From positions 1-11,056 of the forward strand of contig JBBPYA010000263.1 in NCBI GenBank assembly GCA_038200385.1: DNA of 11,056 bases, read 5' to 3'. Shown here piece by piece: positions 6,113 through 11,056 of the stretch. The DNA comes from JBBPYA01 sp038200385. GTDB taxonomy: Bacteria; Actinomycetota; Actinomycetes; Mycobacteriales; Geodermatophilaceae. Both the position numbers and the translations under genes were made by a program. The notes below the pieces were generated by a model, which worked only from the letters and a program-made list of their open reading frames with translations, was not told the origin of the DNA and made no database searches. Within the stretch, counting starts at the first letter, position 1; the number at the start of each line of letters is the position of its first letter.

Positions 6113-7132
6113 GTGCTGACAATCGACAACCCGACCGGCACACCGCGTTCAGCTCAGGACCACTCCGACGCCGAACCGCCCCACCGCACAGCCGACTCCG
6201 CAGCGGCCCCGGACGCCCTCGGGAACGGCGCGGCGACGGGCCCGGAGGCCACCACAGCGGCCCATCTGGAAGCCCTGATCGGCAGCGACAAGGCCGACTT
6301 CAGCCAGATCTACGTCCAGCCGGACCCGCGGGCCTACTTCAACACCCTCGGTGGGCTGGACTACCAGATCCCCCAGCAGGCGATGCCGGTCATCACGGCC
6401 GTGCTCGATGCCGCGTCTGCGCCCGGACCCCCGCGTCCGGTCCTCGACATCTGCAGCAGCTACGGGATCAACGGCGCCCTGCTGCGCTTCGACGTCGAGT
6501 TGGACGAACTCAAGGCCCGGTACACCGACCCGGGCCTGGCCCGGCTGTCCGCAGCGGAGTGCATCGCGGCCGACGCCGAGTTCTTCGCCGGCCGACGGCG
6601 CGAGCCGGACGTCCCGGTGTTCGGCCTCGACATCTCCGAGCCGGCGATCGACTATGCCGAGCAGGTCGGGCTGCTGACCCGCGGGTGGGCGCAGGACCTC
6701 GAGGCCCGCGACCCCACCGCCGAGCTGGCCGAGTCCCTGCGCTCGATCCAGCTGGTGATCTCCACCGGCGGCGTCGGCTACGTCGGCGTACCGACGTTCG
6801 AACGGGTCCTGCGCTCCGTGCGGGACCCGGCCGACCTCTGGTTGGCCGTGTTCGTCCTGCGGGCGTTCTCCTACTCCGAGATCCGCGACCTGCTCTCGAC
6901 GTACGGGCTGGTGACCGAGCAGATCCCGGACACGACGTTCCGGCAGCGCCGCTTCGCCGACCGGGACGAGTACGACGCCGCCGTCCGCGACGCCCAGTTG
7001 CGCGGACTGGATCCGACCGGCAAGGAGGCCGACGGCTGGTACCACGCCGACTGCTACCTGACCCGGCCCGCGGAGGAGGCCGGGAGGATCCCGCTGGCCG
7101 AGCTGCTGAGCGACGTGCCACTGCCGGTCTGA
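6113..7132 (+). CDS. Class I SAM-dependent methyltransferase-like protein of unknown substrate
   Basis: The 339-residue protein begins with about 55 disordered residues rich in Ala, Pro and Asp. A conserved-looking entry follows (FSQIYVQPDPRAYFNTLG, 63-80), then a Rossmann-type core: VLDICSSYGINGALL (110-124) at the glycine-loop position, VFGLDIS (169-175) with the acidic residue that would contact the SAM ribose, and LVISTGGVGYVG (214-225) as a motif IV-like strand. Motif I is atypical (DICSSYG, not DxGxGxG), so SAM binding is inferred. Residues 250-315 form an unassigned C-terminal part ending in GWYHADCYLTRP. GTG 6113 is chosen; a G-rich stretch directly before it is too close to be a good ribosome site, and a TANNNT box lies 14 bp upstream. 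It is convergent with the VWA gene. I know of no defined function for this family. Confidence 0.75.
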   Translation: MLTIDNPTGTPRSAQDHSDAEPPHRTADSAAAPDALGNGAATGPEATTAAHLEALIGSDKADFSQIYVQPDPRAYFNTLGGLDYQIPQQAMPVITAVLDAASAPGPPRPVLDICSSYGINGALLRFDVELDELKARYTDPGLARLSAAECIAADAEFFAGRRREPDVPVFGLDISEPAIDYAEQVGLLTRGWAQDLEARDPTAELAESLRSIQLVISTGGVGYVGVPTFERVLRSVRDPADLWLAVFVLRAFSYSEIRDLLSTYGLVTEQIPDTTFRQRRFADRDEYDAAVRDAQLRGLDPTGKEADGWYHADCYLTRPAEEAGRIPLAELLSDVPLPV

Positions 7133-7146
7133 GTCCGGACCGGGAG

Positions 7147-7173
7147 CCGGCCAGTGCCACCACCGGCGGCCGG
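7147..7173. terminator. Weak inverted repeat in the convergent gap
   Basis: The 46-bp gap between the two convergent stops holds CCGGCC (7147-7152) and GGCCGG (7168-7173) separated by 15 bases; an alternative pairing, GCCGG with CCGGC (7146-7150 and 7163-7167), gives a smaller loop. Either could form a bidirectional terminator stem. There is no T run, so the call rests on position. Confidence 0.3.
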
Positions 7174-7178
7174 ATCGC

Positions 7179-8588
7179 TCAGACCGGTAGCAGCCGCGAC
7201 ACGAACGCGCTGAGCTGCTCGGCGTTGCGGCACTCGACCATCTCGATCAGCTCTGCATAGACGTCGGCCGCGGAATCCCCACTGCCCCACTGTCGGCGCG
7301 GCTCCGGATTTAGCCAGTAGGCGTGGCGGGACCGCGCCACGAGACCCTTCAACGTGGCCAGGCCGGGCGCACGGTAGTTCGTCCGGGCGTCGCCCAGTAC
7401 GAGCAGCGAGGTCTTGGGTCCCACCGCGTCCGGCCAGCGCTCGGCGAAGACCTCCAGGGAGTGCCCGTAGTCGCTGTGCCCGTCGAACCAGACCAGGTCG
7501 GCCTCGCGGGACAGCCGGCGGGTCGCGTCGAGCAGATCGACGCCGGGCTGGAAGAAGCGGGTCACCTCGTCGCAGGTGTCGACGAACGCGAACGCGCGGA
7601 CCCGGCTGAACTGCTCGCGCATCGCCGCGGTCAGCATCAGCGTGAAGTGGCTGAACCCGGCGACCGAACCCGAGACGTCGCACAGCACGGTCAGCTCGGG
7701 CTTGTGCGGCCGGTGCGGGCGGTGGTGAGTGATGATCGGGACGCCACCGGTGGCCAGCGAGGACCGGACGGTACGCCGGAAGTCCAGCCGACCGGTCCGC
7801 CCGTGCCGCCGCTTGGCGGCCAGCCGGGCCGCGAGCCGGCGGGCCAGCGGCGCGACGGTACGCCGCAGCACCGCCAGCTCGTGCTGCTGCGCGCGCAGGA
7901 AGTCCACCTGATCGACCAGCGGGCGCAGGGCGGTACGGGCGACGGCGTCGCGGCCGCGTTCCTCGGCGACGCGGCGACGTACCTCGTCCTCGATCGCCGC
8001 CCGCAGCGTGGCCAGCCGCTCCCGGATGGTCTGCCGGGCGACCTGCTCGGCCAGCCCGCCGCGGTCCGAGCCGGCCAGCAGGGCGTCCAGCAGTGCCGCG
8101 ACCAGGGTGTCCGGGGACAGCGCCCGCAGCACCCGGTAGCTGAAGAAGGACTGCCGGCCGGGTACGGCGTCGGCTCCACCGAGCGCGCCGACGGCCTCGC
8201 GGGCGAAGCGCCGCAGCGCCTCGTCGTCACCGTCGAGCAGCAGCCTTGCGAGTTCCTCGCGCATCGCCTCGGGATCGATCGACTCGCCCGCCCCCGACCC
8301 GGCCGCGCCGTCCTGGCCGGCTGCGCCGGAACGGGCCCCGATCAGCCGGGGCCACCACAGGTCGAACAGCACGTCGTACCCGGGCCGGTGCACTGGCCGT
8401 TTGACCAGCACGCAGGCTAGTCCCTCGCGCAGTTGCGGACGGTCCAGGACCTCGACGGCGCCCAGCACGGCCGCCGCGTCGATGCCCTCGCTGACTCCCA
8501 CCGGGACGCCGGCGGCCCGCAGCGCGCGGATGAAGCCGGCCAGGTGTTCCAGCAACCCGCCGCCGGCCGCACCCGGCCCGTCCGGCAT
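7179..8588 (-). CDS. CoxE-like VWA-domain protein, partner of the MoxR ATPase
   Basis: This 469-residue protein matches the VWA containing CoxE-like family, which pairs with MoxR AAA+ ATPases to help mature or load cofactors into client enzymes. The N-terminal helical part (about 10-85) includes FIRALRAAGVPVGVSEGIDA. A Gly/Ala linker (86-105) and a long charged helical region (about 180-260) follow. The C-terminal VWA domain (about 298-469) has an intact metal-binding DVSGSV (D304, S306, S308) and a LVLGDARTNY strand (396-405). ATG 8588 overlaps the stop of the ATPase gene as TGATG, indicating translational coupling and balanced amounts. The pair corresponds to Rv2425c-Rv2426c. No molybdenum hydroxylase or other obvious client gene is in the window. 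Confidence 0.9.
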   Translation of the reverse strand: MPDGPGAAGGGLLEHLAGFIRALRAAGVPVGVSEGIDAAAVLGAVEVLDRPQLREGLACVLVKRPVHRPGYDVLFDLWWPRLIGARSGAAGQDGAAGSGAGESIDPEAMREELARLLLDGDDEALRRFAREAVGALGGADAVPGRQSFFSYRVLRALSPDTLVAALLDALLAGSDRGGLAEQVARQTIRERLATLRAAIEDEVRRRVAEERGRDAVARTALRPLVDQVDFLRAQQHELAVLRRTVAPLARRLAARLAAKRRHGRTGRLDFRRTVRSSLATGGVPIITHHRPHRPHKPELTVLCDVSGSVAGFSHFTLMLTAAMREQFSRVRAFAFVDTCDEVTRFFQPGVDLLDATRRLSREADLVWFDGHSDYGHSLEVFAERWPDAVGPKTSLLVLGDARTNYRAPGLATLKGLVARSRHAYWLNPEPRRQWGSGDSAADVYAELIEMVECRNAEQLSAFVSRLLPV

Positions 8589-9460
8589 CAGTTCAGGCCC
8601 AACTCACCGGCGGCCCGGACCTGGTCGCTGGCGTGCTTGAGGACGACGCCGAGGGTGGCGCCCATCGCCTGCTCGTCCAGGGTGTCCAGGCCCAGCGCGA
8701 GCAGGGTGTGCGCCCAGTCGATCGTCTCCGCGATCGAGGGAGACTTCTTCAGCTCCAGCGCACGCAGCGCCCGCACGGTGCGCACGATCTGGTCGGCCAG
8801 CGCGGTCCCGATGTCGGGGACCCGGGCCAGCACGATCTCCCGTTCGCGCTGTGCGGAGGGGTAGTCCAGGTGCAGGAACAGACAGCGCCGCTTCAGCGCC
8901 TCGGACAGCTCCCGCGTCGCGTTCGACGTGAGCACCACGAGCGGGCGGCGGACGGCCACGATGGTGCCGAGCTCGGGGATCGTGACCTGGAAGTCGCTGA
9001 GCAACTCCAGCAGCAGCCCCTCGACCTCCACGTCGGCCTTGTCCGTCTCGTCGATGAGCAGCACGGTGGGGCCGGTCCGCCGGATCGCGGTGAGCAGCGG
9101 ACGGGACAGCAGGAACTCCTCGCTGAACACGTCGTCGTGTACCGAGTCCCAGCCGGCGTCATCCGGGCTGGCCTGGATCCGCAGCAGTTGCTTCTTGTAG
9201 TTCCACTCGTACAGCGCCCGGGACTCGTCCAGCCCCTCGTAGCACTGCAGCCGGATCAGCTCGGAACCAGTGGCGGTGGCCAGTGCCTTGGCCAGCTCGG
9301 TCTTGCCGACCCCGGCCGGTCCCTCGACCAGCAGCGGCTTGCCCAGCCGGTCGGCCAGGAACACGGTGGTGGCGATGGCGGCGTCGGTCAGGTAGCCGGC
9401 CGCAGCCAGCCGCTTCTCGACGTCGGCGGCACCGGAGAAGGACGCGGACTGCTGCGGCAT
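8588..9460 (-). CDS. MoxR-family AAA+ ATPase
   Basis: This 290-residue ATPase is complete. It has Walker A GPAGVGKT (47-54), the conserved CYEGLD (73-78) and ALYEWNYKKQLL (82-93) of MoxR/CoxD-type members, Walker B LLIDETDKAD (134-143), sensor-1 TSN (178-180) and a basic cluster LKRRCLFLHLDYP (189-201) near the arginine-finger region. MoxR ATPases remodel client enzymes together with a VWA partner, here the overlapping downstream gene. ATG 9460 is set by a strong Shine-Dalgarno sequence (gaggag, 6 nt upstream on the minus strand). The frame stays open far upstream, across the oxidoreductase gene in another register, but that is GC-driven shadow. In M. tuberculosis the gene upstream is proA; here it is an oxidoreductase. 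Confidence 0.93.
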   Translation of the reverse strand: MPQQSASFSGAADVEKRLAAAGYLTDAAIATTVFLADRLGKPLLVEGPAGVGKTELAKALATATGSELIRLQCYEGLDESRALYEWNYKKQLLRIQASPDDAGWDSVHDDVFSEEFLLSRPLLTAIRRTGPTVLLIDETDKADVEVEGLLLELLSDFQVTIPELGTIVAVRRPLVVLTSNATRELSEALKRRCLFLHLDYPSAQREREIVLARVPDIGTALADQIVRTVRALRALELKKSPSIAETIDWAHTLLALGLDTLDEQAMGATLGVVLKHASDQVRAAGELGLN

Positions 9461-9465
9461 GGAAC

Positions 9466-9471
9466 TCCTCG
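9466..9471 (-). promoter_or_regulatory. Strong ribosome binding site of the MoxR gene
   Basis: Minus-strand GAGGAG lies at the ideal distance from ATG 9460. It decides this start against in-frame alternatives further upstream and is the clearest Shine-Dalgarno sequence in the window. Most other starts here lack one. Confidence 0.7.
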
Positions 9472-9528
9472 TCGACCCGGGCGGCAACCCCATCCTGCCC
9501 GAGCAGCGCCGTCCGGGTGGCCGAGGGC

Positions 9529-10326
9529 CTACCCGGGCGGGGAGCCGAACGCCTCGCGCAGGGCCGGCAGCAGGGTCTGCTCGGCCCACCGCAGATACGC
9601 CGGCTGCTGCTCGCCACCGATCTGGACCAGGGCCAGGTGGGTGAAGCCGGCGTCGGCGAACGGTTGGCAGGCCGCGACCACGTCCTCCACCGAGCTGCCG
9701 CACGGGGCGCCACCGGCGGCGTCGAACATCTCGCCGAGCCCACCGTCGGGTTCGACGGCGATCATGACGTCGGCGAGTTCCCCGGCGAGCCGGCAGGACT
9801 GCCCGCCAGACACCGCGATGCCGATGTCCGGTGCCCGCTCGGGCAGGTCCCAGACCTTCGCCGAGTCGACCTCGTAGTGCTTGCCGCGGTAGTTGACGTA
9901 CCCGCCGGCCAGCAGCGCACGGATGATTTCCACGGCCTCCCGGAGCCGTTCGTGCCGGGTGTCCGCGCCCGGCCAGCCACCGCCGACGACGTGCTCGTTG
10001 AGGTTCTCGCCGGCGCCGAGCCCGAGGGTGAAACGGCCTTCGGACAGCAGCGCCACGGTGGCTGCCTTCTGGGCGATCACCGCGGGGTGGTACCTGAACG
10101 TCGGGCAGGTGACGTAGGTCATCAGCGGGATCCGCTCGGTAGCCTGGACGGCGGCTCCGAGCACGCTCCAGGCGTACGGCGAGTGGCCCTGCTCCACCAG
10201 CCAGGGGAAGTAGTGGTCGCTGATCACCGCGAAGTCGAAGCCGACCTGCTCTGCGGTCACCACGTCGCGTACGAGTTCGCGGGGGCCGGTCTGCTCGCAC
10301 ATCCTCGTGTAGCCGATCTGCATCAT
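9529..10326 (-). CDS. LLM-class F420-dependent oxidoreductase, G6PDH-like subfamily, with an apparent internal deletion
   Basis: A luciferase-like (alpha/beta)8-barrel flavin/F420 enzyme. The first 205 of its 265 residues match the family that includes F420-dependent glucose-6-phosphate dehydrogenase relatives (TIGR03557 type): IGYTRMCEQTGPRELV (4-19), ISDHYFPW (35-42), CPTFRYHPA (74-82), GRFTLGLGAGENLNEHVVG (97-115) and EIIRALLAGGYV (133-144). The end (PCGSSVEDVVAACQPFADAG, then LALVQIGGEQ) also matches. The roughly 50 residues that normally lie between the AAGG-type turn (203-206) and PCG (208-210) are absent, so the protein is about 265 instead of 315 or more residues. The start is the double ATG at 10326/10323, preceded by family-like sequence from residue 3; an upstream extension to 10395 lacks family similarity. 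The substrate is unknown, and activity is doubtful given the gap. Confidence 0.88.
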   Translation of the reverse strand: MMQIGYTRMCEQTGPRELVRDVVTAEQVGFDFAVISDHYFPWLVEQGHSPYAWSVLGAAVQATERIPLMTYVTCPTFRYHPAVIAQKAATVALLSEGRFTLGLGAGENLNEHVVGGGWPGADTRHERLREAVEIIRALLAGGYVNYRGKHYEVDSAKVWDLPERAPDIGIAVSGGQSCRLAGELADVMIAVEPDGGLGEMFDAAGGAPCGSSVEDVVAACQPFADAGFTHLALVQIGGEQQPAYLRWAEQTLLPALREAFGSPPG

Positions 10327-10360
10327 GTGAGCAGCGTGCCCGGCCGCCGGGGGTGGTAAA

Positions 10361-10378
10361 CGCGGCTCACAGACCGCG
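10361..10378 (-). terminator. Possible hairpin after proB
   Basis: On the minus strand CGCGG and CCGCG can pair around an 8-nt loop and are followed by TTTA, about 24 nt after the proB stop. This is a weak terminator-like element in the 75-bp gap before the oxidoreductase start. The T run is short. Confidence 0.3.
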
Positions 10379-10401
10379 GCGACCGCAGCAGGCATCCGGG
10401 G

Positions 10402-11056
10402 TCAGAGCAGCACCATGTCGTCGCGGTGTACGACGGCGCGGCGCAACTCCTGCGGCAAGTCGGCGCTGCGCCGTCCGAGCATCCGGGACAGTTCCTCCGC
10501 GTCGTAGCCGACGAGTCCGCGGGCCACGACGTGCCCGGCCGGATCGACGATGTCCACCGGGTCCTCGGCGACGAAGTCCCCGCCGACCCCGGTGATCCCG
10601 GCCGCCAGCAACGAAGTACGGCGGGTCACGACGGCGCTGACGGCACCGTCGTCGACGACCAGCCGGCCGCGCGGCGAGCTGGCGTGCCGCAGCCAGAACA
10701 GCCGCATCGTCGGCCGTCGGCCGCTGGCCGGGAAGAACGTGCCCACCTGGTGTCCGGCCATCGCCGCAGCGGCGCTGGCCGCGTCGGCCAGCAGGACCGG
10801 TACGCCGGCGCGCACCGCGATCCCGGCCGCCTCGAGCTTGGTGGCGATCCCCCCGGTCCCGATCGCGCTGCCATTCCGGCCCGGCAGGTCCAACTTCTCC
10901 AGGGCGGCCACGTCCGGTACGTCGGTGATCAGCCGCGCGCCCGGCCGGCGGGGGTCGGCGTCGTAGAGCCCGGCGACGTCGGAGAGCAGCACCAGGGCGT
11001 CGGCCACGGCCAGGTGGGCGACGAGGGCTGCCAGCCGGTCGTTGTCGCCGAACCGG
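10402..11056 (-). CDS. proB: ProB, glutamate 5-kinase (C-terminal part, 5' end outside window)
   Basis: Glutamate 5-kinase phosphorylates glutamate to gamma-glutamyl phosphate, the first step of proline synthesis. About 217 C-terminal codons are visible. FGDNDRLAALVA at the right edge is the catalytic/nucleotide region of the amino-acid kinase fold, followed by LVLLSDVAGLYDADP, the GTGGIATKLEAA loop and PVLLAD. From about the segment RGRLVVDDGAVSAV a PUA domain runs to the C-terminus, as in bacterial ProB with the full two-domain plan. The start lies beyond the window. In many genomes proA lies close downstream; here the next gene is an oxidoreductase and proA is not in the window. Confidence 0.95.
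   Translation of the reverse strand, partial: RFGDNDRLAALVAHLAVADALVLLSDVAGLYDADPRRPGARLITDVPDVAALEKLDLPGRNGSAIGTGGIATKLEAAGIAVRAGVPVLLADAASAAAAMAGHQVGTFFPASGRRPTMRLFWLRHASSPRGRLVVDDGAVSAVVTRRTSLLAAGITGVGGDFVAEDPVDIVDPAGHVVARGLVGYDAEELSRMLGRRSADLPQELRRAVVHRDDMVLL

Noticed and set aside
5638..6141. Minus-strand ORFs in the phosphatase-methyltransferase gap, one with a hydrophobic patch
   Set aside because: They mostly overlap the phosphatase gene in antisense, and composition is Arg/Pro-rich; no start signal was seen.
6040..7260. A 406-codon plus-strand ORF over the methyltransferase-like gene
   Set aside because: It is rich in Arg/Pro/Gly with no domain; the overlapping frame at 6113 has clear Rossmann motifs.
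8588..10300. A 570-codon open frame joining the MoxR gene to an upstream stretch
   Set aside because: The upstream part is Arg/Gly-rich and is the oxidoreductase gene read in another frame. A strong ribosome site and family similarity place the MoxR start at 9460.

Overview
The window is chromosomal DNA from a very GC-rich actinobacterium. The signs are the strong G/C bias at third codon positions, GTG starts, TANNNT -10 boxes sitting directly in front of start codons (leaderless genes), a coenzyme-F420-type oxidoreductase and the gene order itself. No species can be named from the sequence. There is no phage, insertion sequence, CRISPR array, rRNA or tRNA in it.

Right to left on the minus strand runs a conserved actinobacterial block: proB (partial, right edge), a luciferase-like F420-dependent oxidoreductase, a MoxR-type AAA+ ATPase, a CoxE-like VWA protein, then nadD, rsfS, a gpgP-like histidine phosphatase, a DegV-family protein, comEA and comEC (partial, left edge). 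From memory, Mycobacterium tuberculosis has the same backbone (proA Rv2427c, MoxR-like Rv2426c, VWA Rv2425c, nadD Rv2421c, rsfS Rv2420c, gpgP Rv2419c, degV Rv2417c, comEA Rv2415c, comEC Rv2414c). Two plus-strand genes interrupt it between the VWA gene and nadD: a second histidine phosphatase, divergent from nadD, and an unusual methyltransferase-like protein, convergent with the VWA gene.

Functional groups: DNA uptake (comEA with comEC, overlapping by GTGA); NAD synthesis and ribosome silencing (nadD, rsfS); a chaperone-type ATPase and its VWA partner (overlapping by TGATG); proline synthesis (proB, with proA absent from the window). Two phosphoglycerate-mutase-fold phosphatases lie on either side of nadD-rsfS.

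Points that stand out: the oxidoreductase appears to lack about 50 internal residues relative to its family; a 30-bp tandem repeat array fills the degV-gpgP gap and supplies the last codons and stop of gpgP; ComEA has a long N-terminal extension with a 14-residue repeat; nadD and its divergent neighbour share a compact 65-bp promoter region; and the 266-bp gap before the methyltransferase-like gene carries an AT-rich island with an inverted repeat. I see no clearly new multi-gene system. The methyltransferase-like gene and the shortened oxidoreductase are the best leads.
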